Part shown: positions 45,001-54,011 of the stretch, in pieces
Numbering within the stretch: the stretch's first letter is position 1
How the letters are laid out: each line of letters opens with the position of its first letter
Source: CAZELM01 sp964512995
GTDB lineage: Bacteria > CSSED10-310
Assembly (NCBI GenBank): GCA_964512995.1
Contig: CAZELM010000031.1
Location: forward strand, 1-59,001
Direction: 5' to 3'
DNA: 59,001 nt
The notes under the pieces: generated by a model
The model's database searches: none
Told to the model about the DNA's origin: nothing
What the model saw: the letters and a program-made list of their open reading frames with translations, nothing else
Position numbers and translations under genes: made by a program

Positions 45001-47097
45001 GGAATCCCAAAGTCTAATCAGGATCGTATCATTGCAGTTATATAAACCGCGATTTAACACGGCCATTCCGCATCCGGCTGCCATGATCATCAATGGTTTC
45101 TGGGTCGGAATCAGATTGTGACCGGTAACAACGATCACTGCTTCTCCCGGTTCTGTTGGCGTGATATGAACGATGGCCAGACCCGATGCATCTGTATAAC
45201 CAGCACCAATCATGATCCCATTCATGTTCACAGCCACAATCGCTCCTTGAACCGGCATACTCCCAATCATGACATTGACTTCGAAATCCTGTTCATTGGG
45301 AGTTGTACCATCGGGACAATCGATCACCGGTGATTGAGGAATCCGGGTGACGAAGTCAGAAGATGGATCACCCATCAGATTATAGATGTCATAGTAATAA
45401 GCATAAGCACCACCCGTGGTATATACAGCCAGGAGTCCTTTGAAATACATCGCAGAAAGAGTATCGATCCGGTCTTCATGCTGAGTGCGATAGATTTCAC
45501 GTTGCTCATTATCATCTTCCGTCCAATACGAACTGTCGGATGTTCCCCAGTATGAAACGGCACCCTTGTTTGCTTCCAAAAGCCATCTCTCTCCAAAGGA
45601 AACCGTCTGATCATGGAGGTTTGTTCCACAAGCAAACACCTGTACATGGCCATATTTATCGACATTCGTCAGAGCTTGAACATCGGAATGTACGAAATGG
45701 ACACTTGCCGTTCCCGAACCGTCTCCATAACCATGGCCGGAATAAGCAACGATTCCGCGGCCGCTGTTTACATTGAAAGCAAAATCTGCAGTATCGCCAC
45801 CCAGACGTTCGTATACTGGGAAGGCAACATTGTTGGATGGATCCATGGGCAGGATATGATTGTCAAAAGACCATTCGTGGGTGGTTTCCAGCATGTCAGC
45901 ATGGTCTGATGAAGCAAGCCATACTGAATTCTTAAAATAATCCTTCGAAGGCATGGTCATCTGTTCAAATTGTAAAACCTTTCCCAATATAGTTTCCAGA
46001 TCACTGACGCTCCGAATCGGAAACCGGCCAATCATGATGTCTGGAGTCCACTGCTGGGTTCCTTCCAGTTCTGTGTATTGATTATCATCCGCTGATCCAG
46101 ACGTTTCGCCAATATACGCCGGAACATTATTGGTATCCGCGCCTAACAGAACGTACACCGGCGGATTGGGCCAGTTCAGATATGCATCCAAAATATAATT
46201 TTTGATGGCTGTTGTCGTTGTTCCTGTCTCTGTTGTATCTGCAACAACAACGTCATATCCGGCCATTGTTTTAAAATCAATGAATGGCTGATATGCCGCA
46301 ACATAATCCGGATGTGTAATGATTAAATAACTGATGGGAGTGCTTGGCGGATAGGGGAAGTCACGATATGCACTATGATTAAGCACGCATTCGGATAATA
46401 ACTGATCAAATGAAGGAGAAAAATAGCGATGAGCGTTTTTCAGTGTTAATCCGCGATCTGAATCCTTGAAGGTCAACTGGATATCGATTGAAGCCACAAA
46501 ACGAATGGTATTTTGGGCAGGATTATACTGGACGGGTGAAATCTCGAGCACTACAACCCGGTGTCCGCGCCAGTAATCATCATCCTGAATGCGCACGTAT
46601 GGACCACCAATGAATTCATCTGTGCGGTATATCGCATCGGAAATGTCAAAAGGTGCGGCTTCGAGCGCTCCGGGCAGCTTGGCAACCGGTGCCTGAACCG
46701 GTATCAATCGATTATTGAGTCTTTGATCCACCAATGGAATAGTCTTTACTGGTGACGTCTGAAAATCCAAGCTTATCTGGGCTCCGTAAGGAACCTCGAC
46801 CAATTTTCGGATAACTGGCAGTTGTGGAGTTCCAACTTCGCCTTTGTACGAGCTATTTCCCAATGAAATCTGAGTAAATATTCCACCTTTTGTTTTTGTT
46901 TCCTGAACAGAGATTCCTGGAATCTGTACATTCAATTCTGCTGAATTCCAATTTCCCCGATTCAACTGAACGGTGGATTCCATAACGGTATTACTACTAA
47001 ATCCGATCCAATCTGAACCACTGACACCCGTTATGATAATCAATAACGGCACAATGATTAGATAGCCACGAATCCGCGACCCGAAAAATGTGTTCAT
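42049..47097 (-). CDS. Secreted gingipain-type (C25) cysteine protease with jelly-roll, dockerin-like and cohesin-like domains
   Basis: 1682 residues; AGGAGG six bases before the ATG; N-terminal signal (YLIIVPLLIIITGVSG). Residues ~30-260: C25 propeptide-like region. ~260-600: peptidase C25 with VAYSGHGYGD (catalytic His455) and VFACGTN (catalytic Cys490), 35 residues apart, as in gingipains. ~600-790: Ig-like modules. ~792-880: fibronectin type III. ~886-1042 and ~1289-1446: two nearly matching MAM/jelly-roll-like domains (both with SGYTG, YNL-G-YP-N, WEHTG/SGA, YCGWNIDDV). ~1052-1280: two CARDB-type modules. ~1455: TPTPTPTP linker. ~1463-1524: dockerin-like double repeat (GDVTLNGSVTAGDAQ ... 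ADCNGNGSITAGDAQ). ~1549-1680: cohesin-like domain (VDAFTMSIGFDTAVLQFV). The presence of dockerin-like and cohesin-like domains in one chain is unusual. Confidence 0.93.
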   Translation of the reverse strand: MNTFFGSRIRGYLIIVPLLIIITGVSGSDWIGFSSNTVMESTVQLNRGNWNSAELNVQIPGISVQETKTKGGIFTQISLGNSSYKGEVGTPQLPVIRKLVEVPYGAQISLDFQTSPVKTIPLVDQRLNNRLIPVQAPVAKLPGALEAAPFDISDAIYRTDEFIGGPYVRIQDDDYWRGHRVVVLEISPVQYNPAQNTIRFVASIDIQLTFKDSDRGLTLKNAHRYFSPSFDQLLSECVLNHSAYRDFPYPPSTPISYLIITHPDYVAAYQPFIDFKTMAGYDVVVADTTETGTTTTAIKNYILDAYLNWPNPPVYVLLGADTNNVPAYIGETSGSADDNQYTELEGTQQWTPDIMIGRFPIRSVSDLETILGKVLQFEQMTMPSKDYFKNSVWLASSDHADMLETTHEWSFDNHILPMDPSNNVAFPVYERLGGDTADFAFNVNSGRGIVAYSGHGYGDGSGTASVHFVHSDVQALTNVDKYGHVQVFACGTNLHDQTVSFGERWLLEANKGAVSYWGTSDSSYWTEDDNEQREIYRTQHEDRIDTLSAMYFKGLLAVYTTGGAYAYYYDIYNLMGDPSSDFVTRIPQSPVIDCPDGTTPNEQDFEVNVMIGSMPVQGAIVAVNMNGIMIGAGYTDASGLAIVHITPTEPGEAVIVVTGHNLIPTQKPLMIMAAGCGMAVLNRGLYNCNDTILIRLWDSDLNTHPGSLDTAMVHISSESEITPETVTLTEVEPDSGEFAGTIRTSDSQGGVGYLRLAHGDEITLHYLDLDCEGSQVDVYDTAIADCMGPMISNVSVSNVGIDTFTVSWTTDEESTSVLTWGVSAPPMTETVDPNMRTLHEIILTDLDPCTDYFFRVSSVDAGGNVAVDDNGGQYFTITTLQLMLMLDANMDSDPGWTYQGQWAWGTPTGSDGDPNSGYTGSNVVGYNLNGSYPDNMTPNYVTTNIFDCSGASQAYLSFWKWLGVESASYDHATVEVSNNGGTSWNIIWEHTGGSFEDTSWSYQEFDISEWAAGASQVQLRWGMGPTDGSVTYCGWNIDDVRVSYTAPCNVPILNYDNHEIDDSAGNNDGQINAGETIAMSVTLENLGLDATHVSATISTTNPHITITSAQSNYPNIPQSGTGSSITDYVFTVSTQAADGEPIPFTVSWMSAENSGSTSFTEMVVAPTLAFYEVSVIDHGDGDGLVDPGETDQLMVTLTNSGNGLASNVSATLTSSHPQYITIGDGTASFPNIPGGGQGSTQAPHFTISASPSTPNDTLVTFTLNVTAIGYTTTTTFDLEITNSTFAQRFMWNMDANPGWSAEGQWQHGQPQGTGGDPSSGYTGTNVYGYNLAGQYPNNLQPTNLTTTVIDCTHLYDVEVRFMRWLGIESATWDHASFCVSNNGTTWTTIWEHSGATLNETSWQALTYDISAVADYQPTVYLRWVMGSTDSSVTYCGWNIDDVEIWAEREQTSPTPTPTPTCNHDGDVTLNGSVTAGDAQLCFSIALGVYSPSYEEECAADCNGNGSITAGDAQGIFAMALGMGSCVDPMVADKTINTLHSSHRPLTANTLQVQNSNLIWLENAGSTDQMIVVNVMISNRTTPVDAFTMSIGFDTAVLQFVDCEAGGLNPEWVDFGSNEATPGVVTLAAYTEGVENGGFEIGTGSTGILATLTFHVVNRSLTQTVKAFEIISVLDDLEAFLTK

Positions 47098-47163
47098 TCT
47101 TGTCCTCCTGTTAAAGTTCTGCTAATACATTCAATGTGGATGGGCTAACAAACACTTCGTTTT

Positions 47164-47180
47164 CATCCATTCAATGGATG
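47164..47180. promoter_or_regulatory. Palindrome between divergent genes
   Basis: CATCCATT-C-AATGGATG, perfect 8-bp arms with a 1-base centre, the size of an operator half-site pair. It is in the 295-bp divergent region between the protease and aminopeptidase genes. Confidence 0.4.
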
Positions 47181-47259
47181 CTCCCACCCCGATTACCAAG
47201 CACGCTGGCCTGGATGATAAACTACTTTTCAGAGTGGTGCAAAAACAATTCCAATAAGT

Positions 47260-47290
47260 CAAAATGAGCGTGAACAAAACTCATTTTGAT
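47260..47290. promoter_or_regulatory. Perfect 10-bp inverted repeat between divergent genes
   Basis: TCAAAATGAG (47260-47269) and CTCATTTTGA (47281-47290) around an 11-base spacer. Being in a divergent promoter region and AT-rich, it could be an operator or an mRNA hairpin in the leader of the aminopeptidase gene; no T run follows. Confidence 0.45.
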
Positions 47291-47392
47291 GTCGCAAATG
47301 TGCATGGGAATTTATACTGTCGGTGGAGAAAAATCGGTTTCAGGTCTGACTGAGGCGAGTTGTCTCGAAGATAGAAATTTGGAGGAACTATC

Positions 47393-48526
47393 ATGATCGA
47401 AAATAATTGTTCAGAGTTAATCATGCAACGCTGGGCAGAAGTCATTGTCGAGCATTGTACACAGATCAAACCAGAAGAACGCGTCGAAATCTCGGGCGAA
47501 GTGACGGGAAAACCTTTACTCCTCGCACTCTATCATAAATGCCTGGATATTGGTGCATACCCGGTTCTCCGGCCCTCTTTCCCGGAATCTTCTGAGATTT
47601 TTTATAAGTATGCCAACACGAGTCAACTGACTCACGTGCATCCAGTTACGATCATGGATGCTAAAAATACCAATGTCTCTTTACATGTTCTCGCTGAAAC
47701 AAATACCAAAACGCTTAGCAAAATCGATCCATCCAAAGTTACGCTCGTTCGTAAAGCCCGAAACATCCTGCAAAAAATTCGCAAAGAGCGAATTCGATGG
47801 AATGTAACCAGTTTCCCGACAGAAGCTTATGCTCAGGATGCCGGAATGTCCCTGATGGAGTTCAAAAAATTTGTTTACGAAGCTGGCTATTTAACAACAC
47901 CCAATCCCCTTCAGGCATGGCAGACGTTACGAACCCGACAGCAACGAATGACTAATGCCCTCCAGCATGTAAGAAATTTCAGAATAATCACTCCGTGTGC
48001 CGACCTGATTATGAGTGTAGATGGACGGAGAATTTGTGAAAGTTCTGGTGCAGTAAATATGCCGGATGGCGAGATCTACACGGGACCTGAGGAAAATTCC
48101 GTGAATGGTTTTATCCAGTTTTCATTCCCAGGTTATTACATGGGACAAGTCGTAGAAAATATTCGCCTGGAGTTCCGGAAAGGGAAAGTCGTTAAAGCAA
48201 GCGCAGAATCAAATGAAGAATTTCTTATGAAAATGCTCGATGCAGATCCCGGAGCGAGACGGATTGGCGAACTTGGCATTGGGACAAACTGGGGGGTTTC
48301 CACATTTACTAAAAACCTTCTTTTTGATGAAAAAATGGGGGGTACCATCCATTTGGCTCTTGGAGATGGGTATCGTGAAACCCTATCCAAAAACAGATCT
48401 GCCATCCATTGGGATATCCTTCACAATCTTCGTGAGAACGGCATTCTCTATGCTGACAACGAAATCCTCATTGAAAATGGCACGTTCCAAGGGAGGTATG
48501 CAGAAATTTGGAATGATGGTGCCTAA
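47393..48526 (+). CDS. M29-family aminopeptidase
   Basis: 377 residues; GGAGGA before the ATG. Family features: RVEISGEVTGKPLLLALY near the N-terminus (thermophilic metalloprotease/aminopeptidase AmpS type), the metal-site region NMPDGEIYTGPEENSVNGF (conserved N-x-P-x-G-E), RIGELGIGTNWGV, TIHLALGDGY and AIHWDI. It removes N-terminal residues from peptides, using two metals, in the cytoplasm. It could serve peptide use together with the divergent secreted protease. The 3' end overlaps that of the TonB receptor gene by four bases. Confidence 0.9.
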   Translation: MIENNCSELIMQRWAEVIVEHCTQIKPEERVEISGEVTGKPLLLALYHKCLDIGAYPVLRPSFPESSEIFYKYANTSQLTHVHPVTIMDAKNTNVSLHVLAETNTKTLSKIDPSKVTLVRKARNILQKIRKERIRWNVTSFPTEAYAQDAGMSLMEFKKFVYEAGYLTTPNPLQAWQTLRTRQQRMTNALQHVRNFRIITPCADLIMSVDGRRICESSGAVNMPDGEIYTGPEENSVNGFIQFSFPGYYMGQVVENIRLEFRKGKVVKASAESNEEFLMKMLDADPGARRIGELGIGTNWGVSTFTKNLLFDEKMGGTIHLALGDGYRETLSKNRSAIHWDILHNLRENGILYADNEILIENGTFQGRYAEIWNDGA

Positions 48527-50841
48527 AATCGAAAGGATACTCCGAGAACCGGAATGAATGGCAGATTGTTTATATGCTCAATTTCCGGTTTACGATCAGG
48601 AGGTTCTCCCGAGTCATAGGCATACTCATAAAGGTTTTCTTGATCAGTCACGTTCAGCAATTCGCAACTGACCGACCAAATACCATGTTGTGTTTGTTGA
48701 ATCCATTCGCCGCGAACATCCAGGCGTAGATAATTGGGTAGTCTCGAAGAATTCAATGCGCCATATTCTGCTACCCAAATCGGAAAATGTGGTGGATCAT
48801 TATCTAATTGGAGTTCCCAATCAACCACATTCGTAGTCGGACGTCCGGTATTGAAGGATAATCGTGTTGAAAATGTAAACTGTTTGAACGCTCTGATGTT
48901 CGTCACAAGATGCACAGTATGTTTCTGGTCTTGAAGCGGGTAGTATTCGGTTGGATTGACTGAATTGAGGGGATTGTGAAGTCTGGTCAATGTATACGTA
49001 TAAGTCAGCCATCCATCCAGGAATTTCCATGGAAAAACTTGAAGAAACAAATCTCCTCCATACGCCATTCCAGTCCCTTCATTTATAAACGCTCTTCCAT
49101 TCAAGGCAGCCGCTATGGCAGCCTCCTCGGTATCATGATTGACGATCTGACGATCATACCATTTGTAAAAGCTTTCGATGCGGACTTTCAAAAATTGAGA
49201 AATGTCGCTTTCGCAACCCAAAATGATGTGTACCGCACGCTCTGAATTCAACTCGGGATTGCCAAATCCTGGTGCGGTCTGGAGAACATTGTAGGGAAAC
49301 TGCCGGAAGACACCCGTTGCACATTTGATACGAAATCGGTCGGTGATGCCAAGAATCGTATCCAGCCGGGGAGAATAGGTCACTTCTGATGTTTTATGCC
49401 ATCGATCAAAGCGATTACCCCATGTTAACTGAAATAAACGATTCCAGTCTGGAGTCCAGGCTACTTCACTCCAAATACTCTGAAATTGTATAATATCCTC
49501 GAAATCAATATCAGTCTTATTCACATTTTCATTTCCTGTTTTCCGGCTCCCTGGAATTGATGATCGAAAATCCGTCAGAAATGAATCTAATGTAAAATCT
49601 GCTTTCCCTGCTTGTATGCCCCCAGAGAATCGAAATAATTCTCCTGAACGGTCAATCTGAAGTTCACCTGTGATGAAGTCAACGATGGCATCCGCAAACA
49701 GTGGCTCAGTACCGGTTAGATCCGCGAGTGTGCCAGTTGTTGAATATGAAAATACACCGAGAAAGCTCCATTGAGGATCAAACCATTCTTCCCATGTAAG
49801 ATTAAAAAAGCGGCTGCGGTTTAAATAATAAAAGGTACTCAATGCAGCATCAGGATTTTCAAGCGGCTCTTCCAATAGAAATCGTTCAATCCCATCCTGA
49901 CCAACTAACCCTTCTAGACCAATGCGACGTGTTGGCATGAGAGATGTTATCTTGGCAAATAGATCGCCCCAATATGGAACAACTGCATCGTCAACTCCAA
50001 AGAGATCCAATGCATAGTCCCAATAGGACCGACGCGCTGATAATATGAAACTGGTATTATCGCGTTGGATAGGTCCTTCGATTAAAAACTTCGCACTGAT
50101 CATCGACACATCTGCCATCAAGTGATGCTGATGAAAATCACCATCCCGATATGACACATCCAGGACTCCTGATAATGCATTCCCAAATCGTGCGGGAAAA
50201 CCGCCCGTATAAAAATCCACCTTTTCCAAAAGGTCTTCTGAATATACTGAAAATGCACCTCCAAGATGATACGGATTTAATAGATAAGTCCGATCCAAAA
50301 TTAACAATGTTTCATCGGAACTGCCGCCACGAACGTATAAAATGGACATAAAATCACTGTCACTGGTCACACCTGGGAGAGTTAACACTTTTTTTATCGG
50401 ATCCTCTAAAGCTCCAGGCTCACTTTCAATGAGTTCCACTGGAATCTCTGTCTGCATCACATCTTTAAAGCGAACCTCGATTGGTTTCGCTAGCACTGTT
50501 ATTTCTGTATTAAATGACAAGGGTTTCAATGGTATTTTATATGAATAAACGCTTGGATCTTTGTATCGAACTGTGATCCTTTCTATATTCCCATCTGCAT
50601 ATCCGATAGCAATTATGTGAAGAGAGTATTCTCCGTATCCTGTCTGCCGAAAAATAAACTCACCTCTGCTATCCGTTTTCTGTAGGGAATTGCCTGGTGT
50701 CAATATGATGGATGCATTGCATACAGGAGCACCAGAAATTGCATCTATAACATGACCTGTAATATCGGCTGCCGACACCACAGTTGCATAAATCGAAAGC
50801 ATCACAACAATCATCATGATGAACAGGTTTGAGAAAATCAT
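48523..50841 (-). CDS. TonB-dependent receptor with N-terminal carboxypeptidase-regulatory-like domain
   Basis: 772 residues; the ATG at 50841 has AGAGGTG upstream; a GTG three codons earlier is possible. Signal peptide (LFIMMIVVMLSIYATVVSAA), a regulatory-like beta-sandwich (~25-105, DITGHVIDAISGAPVCNASI), a plug domain (~125-230, GGSSDETLLILDRTYLLNPYHL preceded by LPGVTSDSDFMSILYVRGG), then a barrel with alternating aromatic strands ending in GVSFRF, the usual C-terminal aromatic residue for barrel insertion. It takes up a ligand across the outer membrane. The combination with a regulatory-like domain is common in polysaccharide/peptide-scavenging bacteria. Last gene of a four-gene minus-strand set. 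Confidence 0.93.
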   Translation of the reverse strand: MIFSNLFIMMIVVMLSIYATVVSAADITGHVIDAISGAPVCNASIILTPGNSLQKTDSRGEFIFRQTGYGEYSLHIIAIGYADGNIERITVRYKDPSVYSYKIPLKPLSFNTEITVLAKPIEVRFKDVMQTEIPVELIESEPGALEDPIKKVLTLPGVTSDSDFMSILYVRGGSSDETLLILDRTYLLNPYHLGGAFSVYSEDLLEKVDFYTGGFPARFGNALSGVLDVSYRDGDFHQHHLMADVSMISAKFLIEGPIQRDNTSFILSARRSYWDYALDLFGVDDAVVPYWGDLFAKITSLMPTRRIGLEGLVGQDGIERFLLEEPLENPDAALSTFYYLNRSRFFNLTWEEWFDPQWSFLGVFSYSTTGTLADLTGTEPLFADAIVDFITGELQIDRSGELFRFSGGIQAGKADFTLDSFLTDFRSSIPGSRKTGNENVNKTDIDFEDIIQFQSIWSEVAWTPDWNRLFQLTWGNRFDRWHKTSEVTYSPRLDTILGITDRFRIKCATGVFRQFPYNVLQTAPGFGNPELNSERAVHIILGCESDISQFLKVRIESFYKWYDRQIVNHDTEEAAIAAALNGRAFINEGTGMAYGGDLFLQVFPWKFLDGWLTYTYTLTRLHNPLNSVNPTEYYPLQDQKHTVHLVTNIRAFKQFTFSTRLSFNTGRPTTNVVDWELQLDNDPPHFPIWVAEYGALNSSRLPNYLRLDVRGEWIQQTQHGIWSVSCELLNVTDQENLYEYAYDSGEPPDRKPEIEHINNLPFIPVLGVSFRF

Positions 50842-50895
50842 GTAAATCACCTCTTATCGACTTCCTGTATTGATCGATCGAGGAAGGCCCAGGGA

Positions 50896-52446
50896 TCAAT
50901 CGGGATAGGGTGAACCTGTTACAACATCATGGATGGATTTAGGTAAAAACAACTCAGCATCTTCACCTAAATATCCAAATCCGGGAATGACTGCCACCTT
51001 CCAATAGTGCTCCTGAATGGCATCCATAATTGCGGGCCGAGCGCCAATTTCACCCGGGTTGTAAAACGTTGGGAAATTTCCAATAAAAGAAAAACGCGTC
51101 GCTAAAATGGCGGCAAATTTTTTCTGTTGGATGCTTGATTTCAGCATTTCAACATTTAAAATCCGAAATTGACGGCATCGGTCATTGGTCCAGGATGGAT
51201 CATAAGTCAACACATTCATTTCATCGCCTGCCAGCACCGCCCGGTTCGTTTCAACCGCTACCGAATTATTGAATGTGAGGATCGTGCTATTCTCTGGAGT
51301 CAGCAATTGAACCTGCTCTGCAACCGATTTCAGCTGGAGATAAGCACATTTCGGAAAAGACAAAATGTCCTCATCGTGACTCCCAAACAAACCCAAAATA
51401 CAGAAAAAAACGAACAAATAGCTGATCCAGTTTTTGTATCTCCAGTCTCCTGAAAACGTCTTCTCCAGCCTGATCAGTTCTGGACCTAAAAGAGCCAGAA
51501 TGGCCGGGAACATCATCGTTAAGTAACGGTGAACATAGGAAACTTGAGAAGTAAAATGAAATAATGTGATTATTAGTAAAATCCAGGCACTATCCTTTGC
51601 TCCGTCAGGCCAGCGGAGTCTCAATCGATATTGTGATGGAATCCAGAATCGACCCAAAAAAACTCCAATAACAAGCATCCATGTTCCGTGATATAATGTA
51701 AATAACTGGACCAGTGCATCGAACCGGTGAAGAACCTGACGAAACATTGAAAAAGATTCTTTTTCAAAATGATATCCCCAGAATTGATATAAAAATGTAT
51801 CAGGAGCAATCCAATAAAAAGGCGTGAAAATGACAGCCAGTGTGATCACTCCTGCCAGAATGGTAATAATGATGATACCAATATTACGTGTTCGGTATGC
51901 TGACAGAACAAAGATGATGATGATGCCTGGGAGTATCGTCAGACGCGTCCCCACACCGATTGCCAGCACCATCGCAGAAAGAGGATATCTGATCCGGGAT
52001 TGCCATGGCGTATTGAGTATCCAAACCATCAGAACGAGGATAAACGCTGAGATAGCATAGAGTTTTATAATCGTGAGATAATAAATGGTGAAGAGTTGCC
52101 CGATGAATAAACATGCACTGGCCACCGCCGCTCGAGATCCCATCAGATTTCTGCTGATTCGAACTGTCAGAAGAAATGTCGCAAGAGCAAAAACGGATGA
52201 TAAACCTCGGGCGACGATAAAATTCGATCCCATGAATTTAAAGATTAAACCATAAACAAGAGGATAAATCGGAGACTGGACATAAAAATAATCCCGATAC
52301 GGCAAGGATCCATGAGCGGTCAAATGGGCAATGATATGATAGTAGCCTTCATCGACATGGTGATTGCCATAAAAAATGAGTAGGTACAATTCGACACAGA
52401 AAATGAAACCGGTAGCGATTAAGACGCGGTGCTCTGTTCGATTCAT
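50896..52446 (-). CDS. GT-C-like membrane glycosyltransferase, first of a pair
   Basis: 516 residues with about ten membrane segments. The first external loop has HHVDEGYYHIIAHLTAHG then PYRDYFYVQSPIYP; the Asp-Glu pair is the position used by GT-C enzymes of the PMT/ArnT type. GTRLTILPGI and KLYAISAF segments are shared with the next gene. The C-terminal ~130 residues are soluble, with TFNNSVAVETNR and DPSWTNDRCRQFRI. ATG with AGGA six bases upstream. The stop is 54 bases before the receptor gene. Confidence 0.82.
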   Translation of the reverse strand: MNRTEHRVLIATGFIFCVELYLLIFYGNHHVDEGYYHIIAHLTAHGSLPYRDYFYVQSPIYPLVYGLIFKFMGSNFIVARGLSSVFALATFLLTVRISRNLMGSRAAVASACLFIGQLFTIYYLTIIKLYAISAFILVLMVWILNTPWQSRIRYPLSAMVLAIGVGTRLTILPGIIIIFVLSAYRTRNIGIIIITILAGVITLAVIFTPFYWIAPDTFLYQFWGYHFEKESFSMFRQVLHRFDALVQLFTLYHGTWMLVIGVFLGRFWIPSQYRLRLRWPDGAKDSAWILLIITLFHFTSQVSYVHRYLTMMFPAILALLGPELIRLEKTFSGDWRYKNWISYLFVFFCILGLFGSHDEDILSFPKCAYLQLKSVAEQVQLLTPENSTILTFNNSVAVETNRAVLAGDEMNVLTYDPSWTNDRCRQFRILNVEMLKSSIQQKKFAAILATRFSFIGNFPTFYNPGEIGARPAIMDAIQEHYWKVAVIPGFGYLGEDAELFLPKSIHDVVTGSPYPD

Positions 52447-52496
52447 ATGATCCTGTTTCTGCTATTAAACACTACTTTCCAAATCTCCAGAGTCCG

Positions 52497-53999
52497 TTAA
52501 CGACGGACATACAGAATGAGATTTCGATCCGCGTTTCCCATATTATAGAATAATTCAATGCTTTGATAATACATATCAATACACTGAAAAAGCTCTTCCT
52601 GGACCGAGACAGGGACCATATAAAAGCCTGGGAATCCGATAGAAAAGCTATCTGGTTCAAATAAAAGGCATTCTATTTCCTGGTTCTGAAGTTTTTCCAA
52701 CAACATATCAGTGTTGATGCCCCCAAATCGCTCACATTGTTGCCGCGTCCAATTTGGAGTGAAAGTGAACGGAGCTCCACCGAACGGAAGGGACACCTCC
52801 CTTCCGGATTCCAATGCGAATATGGCATTACATCCTGCAACTTCACCTGATTGAGAAGTAACATCACGAATCTTTGTACCAATTTCTGCCAGGTATGAGA
52901 TTACGCTACCCGATCCTGGCCAAATCGGTTTCTCCCACTGATACCAGAGACTTCCTATTACTAATATCATAAAAACAATCCGGTAAGGATAGCGGAGGCT
53001 CTTGAAATGATCATACCCGCCGATCATACTGCTGATCAATGCAGCCGTGATCGGCATTAAAATGGATTGATAATCAGCGGAAAACCAGTTCGCTTTCAGA
53101 TGTGCCCCTGTCACTGCGCATATAGAAAAAATTGTGGCCATCCGTATTTTATTTATGGCAATGGTTCTTCTTTCAAAAAACACACGATAAATCACAAACA
53201 ACAAACCCAATGTAACAAGAGGATAGAATATCGCAATCTGAACGAGTACTTTGATCTGCTTAATGAAGTGAAATGCAAAAGGACCCGCTTCTGCACTGGT
53301 ATGGATTTTGATCAGGTGATATAAGACCGCTTCTTGATCTAAAATCAACATAGGAAGAGCGAGAATCATGGAGGTAACTGCGCCGATCGAGAGTGTTAAT
53401 ATGGGCAACCGATGATTTTTTCCATAATATTCCCATAAAATAAAAAGGAAAAGGACGAGAATCCCCGGCAGTAACGTCAATCGTGTTCCTGCAGCTAAAA
53501 GAGCCATAATGATACTGAGAGAGTAATTCCGTTGAGAATGTCTTTCATCTGCCAAAAAATAAATCGATGCTGTGAAAAAAAATCCTGAAAGGGCATATAA
53601 TTTGACGGAACTGAAATAATAAGCATGAATGGGAGCCAAACACAGTGAAGCGATTGTCCAGTTTCGACTCTGATCACCTCCCCACTTATTAGAAATATTT
53701 GCTGCAACCACGATCGTCGCAGTTGACAAAATCATCGAGATAATTCGGGCATATAGAACTTTTACACCACAAAAATACATGAAAAATGCATAAAAATATG
53801 GGTAGACCGGTCCCTGAACATAAAAAAAATCGCGATAAGGAACCTGTCCACGTAAAACGGCAGAAATGGAATATAAATAGAAACCGGCATCCAGAAATAT
53901 CCGGCCATAGTAAATATAAAAAAAACTCATTCCAATATAAAGCAGAACACCCGCTCCCAGTAAACCGGATCTGCTGATTTTGGATAGGATTAACCGCAT
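52497..53999 (-). CDS. GT-C-like membrane glycosyltransferase, paralogue of the gene at 50896
   Basis: 500 residues, same layout as the neighbour: IFLDAGFYLYS in the first loop, PYRDFFYVQGPVYP, KLYALSGF, GTRLTLLPGI and a soluble end with TPNWTRQQCERF. The second acid of the Asp-Glu pair is Ala here (LDAG against VDEG), so the acceptor or catalytic role may differ. It starts 12 bases after the Ycf48-like gene stop and ends 50 bases before its paralogue: a tandem duplication within one transcription unit. Confidence 0.82.
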   Translation of the reverse strand: MRLILSKISRSGLLGAGVLLYIGMSFFYIYYGRIFLDAGFYLYSISAVLRGQVPYRDFFYVQGPVYPYFYAFFMYFCGVKVLYARIISMILSTATIVVAANISNKWGGDQSRNWTIASLCLAPIHAYYFSSVKLYALSGFFFTASIYFLADERHSQRNYSLSIIMALLAAGTRLTLLPGILVLFLFILWEYYGKNHRLPILTLSIGAVTSMILALPMLILDQEAVLYHLIKIHTSAEAGPFAFHFIKQIKVLVQIAIFYPLVTLGLLFVIYRVFFERRTIAINKIRMATIFSICAVTGAHLKANWFSADYQSILMPITAALISSMIGGYDHFKSLRYPYRIVFMILVIGSLWYQWEKPIWPGSGSVISYLAEIGTKIRDVTSQSGEVAGCNAIFALESGREVSLPFGGAPFTFTPNWTRQQCERFGGINTDMLLEKLQNQEIECLLFEPDSFSIGFPGFYMVPVSVQEELFQCIDMYYQSIELFYNMGNADRNLILYVRR

Positions 54000-54011
54000 A
54001 CAATCATCGGT

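Noticed and set aside
50151..50351. Plus-strand ORFs inside the TonB receptor, the gingipain-like and other large minus-strand genes.
   Set aside because: All are antisense shadows of convincing genes, with no ribosome binding site or recognisable product.
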